Assembly: GCA_963576725.1 (NCBI GenBank)
Contig: OY755242.1
Location: forward strand, 23,890,656-23,954,655
Direction of reading: 5' to 3'
DNA length: 64,000 bases
From: Azorinus chamasolen
Taxonomy: Eukaryota; Mollusca; Bivalvia; Cardiida; Solecurtidae
The translations under genes and the position numbers were made by a program. Of this stretch, positions 20,501 through 31,007 are shown piece by piece; the first letter of the stretch is position 1; the number at the start of each line of letters is the position of its first letter. The notes below the pieces were generated by a model. It worked only from the letters and a program-made list of their open reading frames with translations. It had not been told where the DNA came from and did no database searches.

Positions 20501-23500
20501 ATCTGAACTCTTAATAACAAAATATTCAAAACTATTTCAAGGCAGGTGACTGCTTAATGCAAGATCAAAATCGTACAGAAAGCTCTCCGAGGAGCTCTCT
20601 GTATGCCTCTCACTCTGCGTTAAGCTACCATCTGTCATATGGGCCGATATATACTGATTCGTAGTTGATTATACGGAATAGCGAGGCTTAACTGCATGTT
20701 TAAGCGATCTCTTCTAACCCTTTCCTTCATATAAATGCATTTTCAGGCGTCTGGTCCGGTCTGCTGTTTGCTAACCTAACTTGATAGATCTGTTTCCTTA
20801 GTTTCTAAAATGGCTACAATGTTTCACCTTACACATTTCATAATAACACTTTTGTCCATGGATTTTCATTAGGTATTGAAATAAGTAATAAATATAGAAG
20901 AGGGAAAGGGTGGACCTGGTGGACATTCGTGAAAGAAATAAAGACTGCGAATATATAAGCCAATTTTTGACAGTATAATCTAATAGGAAAGTTTTGACTT
21001 TGTCAGAAACTATAAAATCATATCCATATTATTCCAAAGGCCAACAGAGCAGACCCTGATCTGACGACTCCAGAGTCGACTGATCTGGATCAGATATATT
21101 TGCAAATGCGTGAAAAGCATGTGTTTATGAGGGGAGGTGTTAAAGATGTGTTACTAACTCGGCAATTAGAAATATCGTTTCTTACTTGGGTTGGCGTAGT
21201 TTGTGGTCAGGTGAGCTTTCTTGACGATGTCGAGAAATTTAGAGATGTTGTAAGCGGGGTTACCCAGGATATCGATCACAGTTCCTTCCGGCACGTCTAA
21301 CACTACAGGTGATATATAAACATCAGACACGCTTGTACAAAGTGATATGTATACAAAATTTATAACTAGAGAACAAACGTACGTTAAAAGCTGCTTTAAC
21401 TTTCGCTCCATGAATATCCATAATGAGCCTGCGACAGTATTGGTATTGGTTAGCTGCCTTGATACAGTATAACCTCTCTTAACCGGAATTCTAGTAGATA
21501 ATAATTTAGATACTTTTAAGCAGGTGGCTGCTTAATGCAGGGTGAAAGTCATGCAGAAAGCTCCTCTAGGAGCTTTCTGCATGACTTTCACCCTGCATTA
21601 AGCTGCCACCTGTCTCCAAGACCGATATTCATACTAAATTTAACTGCCGGTTAAGAGAGGTTTTACTGTAATGGCATGATGAACACATGAAAAGTTGGTC
21701 ATGGCAGATATAGTTGAGTTTAGGATCTAAACCATTGCACCAGTAAAGAGACGTGGTCTGACGACTGCCTTGATCTGACTAGACTATGTTTGGACATTGT
21801 ACATGCGTAACAAATTTGATCTGACTGCACTATGTTTTTACATGCGTGAGTGCCTTGGTCTGACTATACTATGTTTGTGAATGCGTGACTGCCTTGATCT
21901 GACTATACTATGTTTGTATATGCGTGACTACCTTGATCTGACTATACTATGTTTGTGAATGTGTGACTACCTTGATCTGACTATTCTATGTTTGTGAATG
22001 CGTGACTACCTTGATCCGACTATTCTATGTTTGTGAATGCGTGACTACCTTGATCTGACTATACTATGTTTGTATATGCGTGACTACCTTGATCTGACTA
22101 TACTATGTTTGTATATACGTGACTACCTCGATCTGACTATACTATGTTTGTATATACGTGACTATCTTGATATGACTTTACTATGTTAGTATATGCGTCA
22201 CTACCTTGATCTGACTATACTATGTTTGTACATGCGTGAGAAGGTACATCTATCAAATAAAGACTCAATTTATTATTCGGTTATCTCTTAAACATGATCG
22301 TCTTAAAAATAACAGGATGCTAAATGCAGGACAAAGGTAATACACAACACTTTATTGGGAAATGTCTGTATTTGTTCAACTCTATACTAAGATACTACAG
22401 TAAAGTCCCGCTAATGCGACCACTTAATGAACAAACATGGCTGTCTTCATACGCAGGTGGTTGCTTAATGCAGGACGAAAGTTATGCAGAAAGCTCCTTT
22501 TGTATTTAAAAATTCAGCGAGCGAAGGGTTAAACGAATAGAAAACAAAACGTCTAAATTGCTGCAGGATAATACTTTGCATACCTGTATTTATCAGATGT
22601 ATGACGCCATTCGAAGCCTGTATATCAGCTGTCACCGCCTTTGCCTGATTAAAGTGCGTACCAGTCTGTAGAGTAACACTAAAACAGCTTCATAACGGAC
22701 AACGGTAATACCAAGACATCTTATGAAATTAAATATGTTAGCACATCAACTGAGTTGTCATATTATAGAGATGTAAGCTAGTTGGGGGTTTTTTATAATA
22801 GCAAACGTGCAATTTTTGTGCCACAGATTTAGAATCAAATCTGTATTACTCTATAAGCAAACAGAGTTTACACTGATCAGATGGCTCCTACGGGAACCTT
22901 CATATATGTGTCTACTCTGTTTTCAAATTGTGAAAATGCCTCTATATCAGGCAAAGGGTTATTGAAAACTCATTGATGTCTTTTACAGCTTATACCTGCT
23001 AACAAACTTTATGGAGACGGTTCCTTAATGACAATTCTGCATACTCTTCGTCCTGTCTAAGTTGCAACTTGTCTTTAAGACAAAGAAGTAGAAGTAGACT
23101 TCGTTTTAATTGCAAGTGTTCATTTAGAGACTTTATTTGTATTGTATGTGAATTAGAATCAATATAGCTAGTACCGGTATAGACATTATAATCTAAGAGC
23201 AGCACGGCATGGGTACTTTATTTCCAGCAGTCTACGTTTGGACAAGCAGTCGCATAAAAAGGCTAAATCTAATAACTGTCCATACTGTTTGTCGTTGTGA
23301 ATGATATAATGCTTATGGATGCGCGCAAAGTATGCCTATGTCCATATAAATACAATAAATTAGTACAATTTTAAACAGTGTAGATCCAGATAAGAGGACT
23401 CGTATAGGAGCGAGCTCTCTGATGAGTGTCAGCAATGGTCTTCTGGCCAAAATAAGTTGTTCGTACCGAGTGGACTCTACAGTTGGACACTGAATGGCTT

Positions 23501-24715
23501 CTAAGTTTGAAAGTGAAGCATTTAAATGGCAAGCATGCAATACAGTTTTAATTCTTTTTATAGCTATCAGATAAATGTTAGGAACCTCACCTTCGATCTG
23601 TATACTCTTATGATATGACCATTTGTGCTGTTCAAATGATAATGACGGCCGAACAAGAAACTGTGCGCTGTTCGATTTCCGTCAAACATGTGATATTCGA
23701 GAACATTCATTAACGCCTGTGAACTTCCGGTTGCAGACGCCAGATCACTTGCAGACAGCTTAGAAAATGCTGCATCAGTTGGAACAACGAGTGTCAATGG
23801 TCCTGAAACATAGAAATTATAATAAATAACTCGTTGCGATCATTGTTACCAACCCGATTCAAATTGAATTTGCATACACATTTGACGGTTCAGTAGATTC
23901 TCAGACCCAAACCTCAACAATGTTCTTAAACGTTGCTTTATCCATGACCAAAATATTGCAGATAGTTCCCGCACGAGTTTTCTGCATAACTATGGGTTCG
24001 ATAAATAGCCTTGAACCTCAAAGAGCACTCCGATCTGGGTTAAGACTGTTTGCCCGTGTCCCATCTACGGAAGTCAATCGGCAAATTATACTTGATATTT
24101 AAGTATTCTTTTTGTATACATCGTAAAAACTAGAAGCTCTGGACTTTTCAAATCACCGTTGATAATATGTAATCCTTTACTTTATGAACATTTATGTTAG
24201 TCCTACGGGAACTTTTGACATGGATTGGCCTGCATAGGCATTAACCCTTCGCTTGCTGAATTTTAAAATACAGTTCTCCTTCTTTACCCATGCCCTGTTG
24301 TAAAATTACATATATCTTCACTGTGTACAAGTATTTCGCTGTGCAATCACTGCTGTGGAATGCACTGGTTGCACAATCAAATTGTAAATAGTGCAGACCC
24401 TGATGAGACAGCTCCTGCAGGAGCTGTCTCATCTGGGTCTTCACTATTTACAGGTACGTGTATTGACGTGAATAGCAAGCGAAGGGTTAAAAGGTGTATT
24501 TCTGGGGTAATTGGTTATTATATGTTTAGCTTGTAGAAATATCATAAATTCTTACCTCCAGTTTGAAGTGTACTCTGTAGACCTGCTCTGTCTATTAGCC
24601 CTTTGAATGTGGTAGCATTTGGTAAAGCCGCGAGTTGATCATAGAGTGTGTCCCCCAATGTGCCAGTGAACAAAGTCAAGCATATCAAAATGAATGAAGA
24701 TCTTGTGGACTCCAT
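17597..24715 (-). CDS. Secreted protein with two FAS1 (fasciclin) domains, gene 3
   Basis: Seven exons on the minus strand, in order: 24715-24556, 23802-23591, 22665-22584, 21302-21186, 19643-19539, 18479-18372, 17721-17597; 909 nt, 302 aa, all GT-AG. Signal peptide about 1-21 (MESTRSSFILICLTLFTGTLG). Domain 1: TLVVPTD 57-63, EYH 89-91, H2 NGVIHLIN 143-150. Domain 2: TLFAPSND 197-204, EYH 227-229, H2 NGVVHVIS 282-289; ends KPIIG-stop. Compared with gene 2, the middle exon (211 bp there) is split into 82 + 117 bp by an extra intron. The acceptor at 22665 (CTCTACAG) was chosen over TTTTAG eleven bases upstream because only it keeps frame. Likely extracellular adhesion or matrix role as for the family; convergent with gene 2, about 4.4 kb between stop codons. 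Confidence 0.9.
17822..18095. mobile_element. PAL-H interrupted by PAL-G
   Basis: PAL-H outer arms AGGTTTTATAAAGTTTGCTC and AGTGTTATAACCTTGGG, split at its centre by PAL-G. In gene 3 intron 6. The same composite occurs at 48113-48432. Confidence 0.65.
17860..18037. mobile_element. PAL-G palindrome nested in PAL-H
   Basis: GGGTCCATGCTTATAAAG ... TTTTATAAGCATGGACCC, centre GAGCCAAAGGCTC; the left arm has a duplicated CTTTTGATTGGTCAGATTTG segment. Confidence 0.75.
18190..18310. mobile_element. T1 fragment
   Basis: GGCAGAAGTT block and hairpin remnant ending TTCTGTTTGCAAAGGTG; in gene 3 intron 6. Confidence 0.5.
18580..18963. mobile_element. TA-4-like element interrupted by TA-1
   Basis: Left piece TACAGTAGAGTCCGTAGAAT, right piece with AAGTTCCTATACGGGTTTTC and TTAAGCTACCATCC. 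Gene 3 intron 5. Confidence 0.45.
18611..18819 (+). mobile_element. TA-1 element, complete
   Basis: CACCGTAAAACCTTTCTATA ... GAGAGGTTTTATTGTA; hairpin centre CGCTCCTATAGGAGTG with few mispairs. Confidence 0.8.
19085..19234 (+). mobile_element. TA-1 element, truncated
   Basis: Left end TACAGTAAAACCCCTCTATA intact. About 17 bp are missing from the left hairpin arm (AGCAATGTAAAGCTCC), and the right terminus is lost. Confidence 0.75.
19290..19350. repeat. C-rich low-complexity tract
   Basis: CCCCTCCCCACTCC followed by a run of 14 or more C; reads as poly-Gly on the minus strand. Confidence 0.85.
19692..19960. mobile_element. Truncated T1 and TA-group fragment
   Basis: T1 left body (CATGAATATTCATATCAAC) ends inside its hairpin near 19820; a TA-group hairpin remnant (GGCTGCTTAATGCAGAACGA) follows at 19890. 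Gene 3 intron 4. Confidence 0.5.
20038..20343 (+). mobile_element. TA-1 element with its left end repeated four times
   Basis: Four 33-bp units starting TACAGTAAAACC at 20038, 20071, 20104 and 20137, then a normal body, hairpin 20193-20285 and one right end (GAGATGTTTTACTG-TA). Confidence 0.9.
20357..20465. mobile_element. T5b fragment
   Basis: TTTGAGAAATTATTGAAAG then GACGAGACGTCACG, with decayed right arm. Confidence 0.45.
20488..20696. mobile_element. TA-2 element, degraded ends
   Basis: Hairpin arms GGCAGGTGACTGCTTAATGC and GCGTTAAGCTACCATCTG, centre AGCTCTCCGAGGAGCT. Confidence 0.65.
20715..20911 (+). mobile_element. T1 element with the hairpin excised
   Basis: Both outer parts present (TAACCCTTTCCTTCATATAA ... 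GAGGGAAAGGGT) but the palindrome is reduced to CAGGCGTCTGGTCCGGTCTG. Confidence 0.7.
20998..21142 (-). mobile_element. T1 element, partial
   Basis: Hairpin GAGCAGACCCTGATCTGACG ... GATCTGGATCAGATATATTTG, right end GTTTATGAGGGGAGGTGTTAA. Overlaps no exon; gene 3 exon 4 starts just beyond. Confidence 0.6.
21463..21670 (+). mobile_element. TA-2 element, complete (208 bp)
   Basis: TACAGTATAACCTCTCTTAA ... AGAGAGGTTTTACTGTA; hairpin 21520-21613 pairs almost perfectly around AGCTCCTCTAGGAGCT. Gene 3 intron 3. Confidence 0.88.
21760..22245. repeat. 39-bp minisatellite derived from the T1 right arm
   Basis: About 12 units of CTTGATCTGACTATACTATG-TTTGTATATGCGTGACTAC. The unit lines up with the T1 right hairpin arm and flank (CTGATCTGGGTCTACTCTGT then TTGCAAATGCGTGA). 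T1 left sequence (GGCAGATATAGTTGAGTTTA) precedes the array. Confidence 0.85.
22290..22533. mobile_element. TA-3 left half joined to a T2 right end
   Basis: 22396-22500 is TA-3 from TACAGTAAAGTCCCGCTAAT to AGAAAGCTCCTTTTG, cut at the palindrome centre; 22512-22533 is only the last 22 bp of T2 (GCGAGCGAAGGGTTAA). A further TA fragment lies at 22315-22350. Confidence 0.6.
22787..22966 (-). mobile_element. T1 element
   Basis: Hairpin 22857-22924 (GCAAACAGAGTTTACACTGA ... GTGTCTACTCTGTTTTC), right end GGCAAAGGGTTA. Gene 3 intron 2. Confidence 0.65.
23370..23420. mobile_element. T6 hairpin fragment
   Basis: AAACAGTGTAGATCCAGATA ... CTCGTATAGGAGCGAG ... CTCTGATGAG. Confidence 0.4.
23890..24060. 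mobile_element. TA-group and T1/T5 fragments in gene 3 intron 1
   Basis: GTTCCCGCACGAGTTTTCTG (TA arm) and CCGATCTGGGTTAAGACTGT (right arm). Confidence 0.35.
24241..24490 (+). mobile_element. T2 element, complete (250 bp)
   Basis: Hairpin 24383-24452 is identical over 70 bp to that at 8144-8213, while about 15 differences fall in the other 180 bp. Gene 3 intron 1. Confidence 0.88.
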
Positions 24716-24764
24716 TTTTGGAATAACTGAAATAAAATGTTTGACAATTTGGACTTCTGTGTCG

Positions 24765-24772
24765 TTATATAG
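24765..24772 (-). promoter_or_regulatory. Candidate TATA box of gene 3
   Basis: CTATATAA on the minus strand, 50 nt before the gene 3 ATG, which would put transcription start about 20-25 nt before the ATG. A competing reading is an upstream 5' UTR exon: a good acceptor (TTTTATTTCAG) lies between this box and the ATG. Confidence 0.35.
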
Positions 24773-24779
24773 AAAGACA

Positions 24780-25165
24780 GGTTATCGAACCGAAACAAAA
24801 TGGCTGCTTACTTTGCGAAATGTTAATGCCCGACGGAAATGATCGATGTTGTCGGAAATAAACGACTTGGGTTCGTGGTTAAATTTCATAACTTATTTGG
24901 AACGACTTCGAAAGCTCGAATACTATAGTGTACATATAATGAACCGGTAGATGGGAAATCACATCTGGAAAGCTCAGATAAGCAGTCATAGACATCTGAC
25001 CAACCTAAATAATATGTAACTGGCTGTCCTTTACCGATGGAAAGGTTAACAGAAGATAGCGTGTCTTGAAAGGACTTGCAATAGGATACAATTTAGCTAT
25101 TTCAGTTCTTCTGCGACATATGTTGTCTGCTACATTTTTTCTCTCTTTTTTGTCTAGTTTTCCCC
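24780..25165. other. Upstream of gene 3, no element recognised
   Basis: Beyond the candidate TATA box I see no repeat family and no exon. Confidence 0.4.
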
Positions 25166-25270
25166 TTTCTGTAAAAAGAAAAACAGTCACGGCGTCAAAT
25201 ACATTGGATCCTGGTGAGACACCGAATTACATGGCATCTCATCTAGACCAAATCTGTTTGTATGATACTC
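25166..25270 (+). mobile_element. T5 hairpin copy
   Basis: GGATCCTGGTGAGACACCGA ... GGCATCTCATCTAGACCAAA; termini lost. Confidence 0.6.
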
Positions 25271-25435
25271 AAATATCTGACATTGAAGAAGGTCTACATT
25301 TGTTAATAGGATGCCGGAGTATTTGTCGTGATATCAGGATCCAGTACCGGTTGACAATACTGTGGTCAGTGGATCTATTCAAACATAATACAGACCAACA
25401 AACAATGAATCCCTCTAAACCCGAATTATCGTAAA

Positions 25436-25545
25436 TAAGAATTTCGATCTTTTTAAGCAGGCGGCTGCTTAATGCATGACGAAAGTTATACAGACATTTC
25501 TTTGGGAGCTTTCTGCATGACTTTCATCGTGCATTAAAAGTACAT
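25436..25545. mobile_element. TA-2 element, partial
   Basis: GCAGGCGGCTGCTTAATGCA ... GACTTTCATCGTGCATTAA; both termini missing. Confidence 0.6.
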
Positions 25546-25800
25546 GTATGAGTCATGCAGGAAACACCGTAAACAAAACACACAACCGCCCAAACAGCTC
25601 CACGACTACAAACAGCAAATGTACATTATATAAAAGACACAAAGAGACGCACAGACATAACAAACAAACAATAGGGGGGAAATGGAAGTACCGCCTTGGA
25701 ACGATCAGTGACAAATGTCACTGGGGGTGGGGGGGTTAAACCGGTTTCGGGGCGCCCAACCTTACACTTATTCCATCCCCACCTTCAAAGACAGTGTAAA
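25546..25800 (+). repeat. Dispersed repeat J, copy 2
   Basis: Opposite orientation to the copy at 11994-12290: AGTCATGCAGGAAACACC, AATGTCACTGGGGGTGG, GGGCGCCCAACCTTACACTT. The pair brackets gene 3 and the gene 2 3' end. Confidence 0.7.
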
Positions 25801-26293
25801 TAAACGTATCTAGCAGCATTCTGCCTTACAGAGCGACATTGATATCAGTTTTAACGTTCGATATAGTGGAGTTTGACGGTTACCAATGTATGCTAACTAC
25901 CACTACGCAGATAGTGGAAAACCAGCTTAAATGATCCCCATAGAAGTCGTTTAATGAGGTCCTCTCGTGTTTATTTAACATATCATTTCTAAAGGGTCAC
26001 GTTGAACATCTGGTTTGGCAGAAAATACTTCTTAATTGAAACTTAGTTCATGCTAGATATTCATGTTCAGACAGAACCTGGTGACATATGAGATTTATGA
26101 GTTTTGAATTATTTTTATTAAAAGTTTGGATTGATGAAATAACTATGAGAACCCAGGGTTTCTGTACACATGAGCTGTCCCCCTCGTACTTTTATTTCCT
26201 TTTATTGAGTAAATACCCATACATATACATATATACAACTTTCAGGCTGTTTGTAAGATACATTGTCAGTACTTAGACTGTAACGCTTAGCCA

Positions 26294-26927
26294 GCTGACA
26301 TTGCTATGTCTGCTCACACACTACTACTGCTGACATTGTTATGTCTACTCACACACTACTACTGCTGACATTGCTATGGCTGCTCACACACTACTACTGC
26401 TGACATTGTTATGTCTGCTCACACACTACTACTGCTGACATTGTTATGTCTGCTCACACACTACTACTACTGCTGACATTGTTATGCTGCTCACACACTA
26501 CTACTGCTGACATTGTTATGGCTGCTCACACACTACTACTGCTGACATTGTTATGGCTGCTCACACACTACTACTGCTGACATTGTTATGTCTGTTCACA
26601 CACTACTACTGCTGACATTGTTATGTCTGCTCACACACTACTACTGCTGACATTGTTATGTCTGCTCACACACTACTACTGTTGACATTGTTATGGCTGC
26701 TCACACCCTACTCTGCTGACATTGTTATGTCTGCTCACACACTACTACTGCTGACATTGTTATGGCTGCTCACACACTACTACTGCTGACATTGTTATGG
26801 CTGCTCACACACTACTACTGCTGACATTGTTATGTCTGCTCACACACTACTACTGCTGACATTGTTATGTCTGCTCACACACTACTACTGCTGACATTGT
26901 TATGGCTGCTCACACACTACTCTGCTA
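26294..26927. repeat. 35-bp minisatellite, about 18 units
   Basis: Unit GCTGACATTGTTATGTCTGC + TCACACACTACTACT, with T/G variants at one site and one unit with an extra CTA. No similarity seen to any of the palindromic elements. Confidence 0.95.
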
Positions 26928-26954
26928 CCCATTCCTCTCACTCCCGATTGGCTG

Positions 26955-27036
26955 AAACCTTTGAGAAACCATTGAAGGGTGTCATACAGCTTTGATCCCG
27001 TTGAGTCAAATCGTACATTGCAAATGAATGGTTAAA
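26955..27036. mobile_element. T5b fragment
   Basis: TTTGAGAAACCATTGAAGGG and ACAGCTTTGATCCCGTTGAG. Confidence 0.45.
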
Positions 27037-27174
27037 CGATGTTCCTAAAAGATTAAGAGCTGTTTTTCTTCAAACAACATCTGTTGTTCATACATATATT
27101 TAGGTCTACCGTTGGTAACTGTAAGTTTAGACTTTGATATTTAACATCGGTCAAATAGTCAACTTGAATCCGGA

Positions 27175-27383
27175 TAACAGTAAACCTCTCTAAACCGGAT
27201 GTTAAATTTAGTATAAATATCAGTCTTGGAGACAGGTGGCAGCTTAATGCAGGGTGACCTTCATGCAGAAAACTCCTTTAGGAGCTTTTTTCATGACTAT
27301 CACCCTGCATTAAGCAGCCATCTGCCTAAAAGTATGTAAATTCTTCTCTACTATAATTCTGGTTTAGAGGGAGTTTACTGTGT
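27175..27383 (+). mobile_element. TA-2 element, complete
   Basis: TAACAGTAAACCTCTCTAAA ... GAGGGAGTTTACTGTG; hairpin centre AACTCCTTTAGGAGCT with scattered mispairs. Confidence 0.82.
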
Positions 27384-28105
27384 CTATTTGCCCGCCTGTT
27401 ACCTCACTAGTAAAATCAGCATACATAAGATGAAAAAACCAAATGGCAAATTTGTGTGATTCAAAGTTCAAAAGGAGAGTGTTTGTAAGATGATAACTGA
27501 GGGTCATATTCTATAATATATGCCCGCAGAAATTACTGAAATTCCTTCCAGAATACGCACGTGTATGTGGTAGTTGATTATCAGGTGTAGGCATAGAGCA
27601 TAAAGGGACAACATGTAAAACATATGCAACAGACAAAGTGGGGATATAACAATGCTGTCTCCGATCTAGGCTCGATCTACAGCGTTTGTCTATGTCCCGC
27701 TTAGGGAAACTATATATAAATGATAAGTTCATATATGCAATGGTGACCAAGGGAAGCAATTCTTACTGTCGTTTTGCAAGATATTGGTTCTGATGCTCTT
27801 TCTTCTCCAATGATTCTTCGAATGGAATTCTAGATCGGTACATTTGGTTCCTACGATCTTTATGTCGCATGCATTGCTAACATTCAATCGATTCTAAAAG
27901 GTAAAACATCAAAATAATGTCGTTATAAAAACTAGTTCCTAATCAGGGCTTGTTCTTTATATTTCAGCTAATCGTTGCTGCAAATCTGTCTCTTTAATTT
28001 CGCCATTCTGAACTGAAACATCTATTTATTTGCATTAACTTACTGCATGTTCAACTTTAATTCAGTATATGAATAAAGGGCTGAAAATCCTAAACCATTG
28101 AAGCG
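27384..28105. other. No recognisable feature
   Basis: Neither exon-like ORFs with domains nor repeat families detected. Confidence 0.5.
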
Positions 28106-28111
28106 ATTTAC

Positions 28112-28298
28112 ATGGCGTTCGAACTTGACGGGGGTGTAATGGCCAAACACATGTGTGTAAATGTTGGTGTGGATTGGACAAATTCTTTCCAAAAAGAGCC
28201 CGGACAATTTCTTCTAGATGTGCGTACGGACGGACGGACGGACGGACGTCCGGAAAAGAGCAACCCTATATGCCACCACTTTGTGGGGGCATGAAAAT
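28112..28298 (+). repeat. Dispersed molluscan-type repeat with (GGAC)n core
   Basis: GTGTGGATTGGACAAATTCT, then five GGAC units, then CACTTTGTGGGGGCAT. I associate this combination with non-coding repeats in bivalve genomes (recollection, not a search). It creates overlapping false open frames. Confidence 0.6.
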
Positions 28299-28806
28299 CG
28301 TAAAGCTAAGCAAATCTCAAACACCAGCAAGCGTACATGTACTAGACAAAAACATAAGACAAACATAAATGTAAGGGTGACGAACGGTCAATGGCAAAAG
28401 TACCACTAGGAGGTGTGAATCGGTTTAAAGACATTCTAACCTTACCATTGTCTCAAAGCAAAGTCACTCTAGGGAAGGGATCAGTGTAATAAAGGTATCC
28501 CCGCCAGACTTGACACCTATATGTGCCATTGCACTTGAGTAGACCAAGTAGATCAATGTTTGCACTTTTTGCCTACAGGGTAACATATATCTGATTATAC
28601 GCTGTCTGATATGACTAAAAACGTCCATTAAACCAGTGTTTCATACATCAATATCCATTAAGTAAATGATTAAGGAATAGATGAAACGTTCGTTTAGGTG
28701 ATTTACATTAGAATACCTGCACTTCCCTGTGCAAGATGTTGACAATATGTGCAAAACTAACAATTCAATGATACAGTAATAAGTCCTGATGACTGCAATA
28801 TACATG

Positions 28807-29014
28807 TACAGTAAACCTCTCTATAACGGCCACTAGATTGTGTCAGTTAGTTGGTACATTAGGGCAGGTGACTGTTTAAAGCAAGGTGAAAGTAAAACAG
28901 AACGCTCCTATAGGAGCGTTCTGTTTTACTTTCACTTTGCTTTAAGCAACCACCTGCATTTAACACAAAATACTTGATGTAATTTAGTGACCATTATAGA
29001 GAGGTTTTACTGTA
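28807..29014 (+). mobile_element. TA-1 element, complete (208 bp)
   Basis: TACAGTAAACCTCTCTATAA ... GAGAGGTTTTACTGTA; hairpin 28863-28957 nearly perfect. Confidence 0.88.
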
Positions 29015-29888
29015 TCTGAATATGTCATCAATCTTAAGTAATAAAATGTTGAGCTCAGCAATATAACTGCAACATATGGTGTGTATAGATATAGGTTTAA
29101 TTAGGTGATCAATTAAGTAACATTTATATACACAATTAACCATATTCATATATGGCTAATACTAGTATGTCACCATGTAGGGAACGTTCCATCATATCGC
29201 AACTTCAAACTTGAAATAAATCATATATTTCTAGAAAATAAACTTGAACAATATATGGTGGAGTTCTCTTAAAAAATCATGTAACACTTTATTTCTGAAG
29301 AAAGTTTCCTCCCATTTAAATACTCGTAGATAAGTGATTGTCATGAGAAGATAGGATAACATTTTTCTCATTCAAAAATACATGACATTTAATTTTTAAC
29401 ATCATGGGGGAATATTTATTTAACGTTTGCCATGAGGAAACTGTAAGACTCTTACTCCACTAAAGACCCATCAGAGAGGTATATTCCCCATATATGTTTT
29501 TTAAAGTGCTACATTCTGATAATAGTGTCTATTTTATTTTATTAGAAACACTGAATGATTCACTTTGGAGGGACCCTTTCCCACGATTTCAAAACACATG
29601 AGCGTCACATATTTTAGTAAACCTTTTACTGGTTGGATTTTGGAGGAACATTGCCCATTATTTAAGAACTTGGGCGTCAGATACTTCCGTAGAAGAACTA
29701 TTCTCCCATTCTCGAAGAAGGTGTGCTGTCGTCGAATGTGTCTTATTCTACTTGGCGGTGATGATATAAAATGTCAAACAACTAGTGCTTCTTTTACTAC
29801 TGTGAGAATTATCCTTTTTCTTTTAATCTATGAGTTCATAAAATGGTTCTGCACCTGTAAACAAACATTGTCGTATCTAGCTCTGTCG
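29015..29888. other. No recognisable feature
   Basis: AT-rich. The 167-codon frame starting at 29565 runs into the T1 element at 29889 and shows no domain. Confidence 0.5.
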
Positions 29889-30109
29889 TTTAAGCCTTTC
29901 CCTCATATAAACGTGTTTTCACGCATTTGCAAACAGAGTAGACCCAGATCAGACGGCTCCTACAGGAGAATAGAATTTGATATATCTGTTTATTTGCTTT
30001 CTAAAATGTATACAATGTTCCACCTTGCATATTTGTTTATAACTATTTTGTTAATGAACATTCATTAGGTATTGAAATTGAAATAAACATAGAACAGGGA
30101 AAGGGTTAA
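29889..30109 (+). mobile_element. T1 element missing one hairpin arm
   Basis: TTAAGCCTTTCCCTCATATA ... GGGAAAGGGTTAA. The left arm runs to CTCCTACAGGAG, then the sequence jumps to AATAGAATTTGATATATCTG, so the right arm is cleanly deleted. Confidence 0.8.
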
Positions 30110-30185
30110 ATGTATCGAAATAATTCAAGCGTCCTTATTATTGGTTTGGAACTGTAACGTTAAGATATACGGAATATTACGTATA

Positions 30186-30410
30186 ATGCGGCGTCTGATC
30201 AGAGTCTACACTGGTTGCTTATAGGAATTTAATATAAAACAAAACAAAATTGATTCTTTAAGCCAGGCACCACTTAGATCCAAAATGGACTAATCCAATA
30301 TATAAATATGGAAGAATCCACTGGGCGCAAATGGGTTAAACTAAACTGCCACCTGTTTTACAGACTAGCATTGATACTAACTGAACGTCAGGTTTTGATG
30401 AGTGTTTTTA
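30186..30410. mobile_element. T1 right-arm fragment and TA-2 fragment
   Basis: GGCGTCTGATCAGAGTCTAC at 30188; AACTGCCACCTGTTTTACAG at 30345. Confidence 0.45.
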
Positions 30411-30754
30411 TGCTATTCCGATGCTTGATGGGACACTATAATTTATTTTTTGTACTCTAACACATCCTACAAAATGTTTACATTGTCCAACAAAAGATAT
30501 ATTTAGAGTCATCCATATTGCAATGAGATCGTCTGTATGGACCGCCACAGCTGTCCTATGTCACCACACCTCAAGCTGGCTGATCTAATCCATGTAATGT
30601 CTCCTCAAAAAAGAGTTGCTGTCTTGTCAAGGAAGATATTATCTTGTTTGTTGCTGTGCTATATTGTCTAGACATCGTGTTATTATGTGATTTTTATATG
30701 TTAATTATCAGTTCGTCATCGTATCATGTGAACCAAACCCGATGTTATCGTATC

Positions 30755-31007
30755 TTAACCCTTCGCTTGCTATTCACGTCAATATACGTACCTGTAAATA
30801 GTGAAGACCGATATAAGACAGCTCCTACAGGAGCTGTCTCATCAGGGTCTGCACTATTTACAAGTTGAGTGTGCAACCAGTGCACTCCACAGCAGTGATT
30901 GCACAGCGAAATAATTGTACGTAACAGTGAAGATATATGTAATTATACAACAGGGCATGGGTAAAGATGGAGACATGTGCTTTAAAATTCCGTAAGCGAA
31001 GGGTTAA
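30755..31007 (-). mobile_element. T2 element, complete (253 bp)
   Basis: Inverted relative to the copies at 8002 and 24241. The step GACCCAGATGAGAC is altered to GACCGATATAAGAC, weakening the hairpin. Confidence 0.85.

Noticed and set aside
22672..22690. Acceptor TTTTAG upstream of gene 3 exon 3
   Set aside because: Using it breaks the phase-0 junction with exon 2; the downstream CTCTACAG keeps the frame.
28112..28409. Three overlapping frames of 60-71 codons
   Set aside because: All arise from the GGAC-containing dispersed repeat, which is open in several frames.
29565..30068. 167-codon plus-strand frame
   Set aside because: Its second half is the T1 element at 29889, and the first half has no domain or exon signals.
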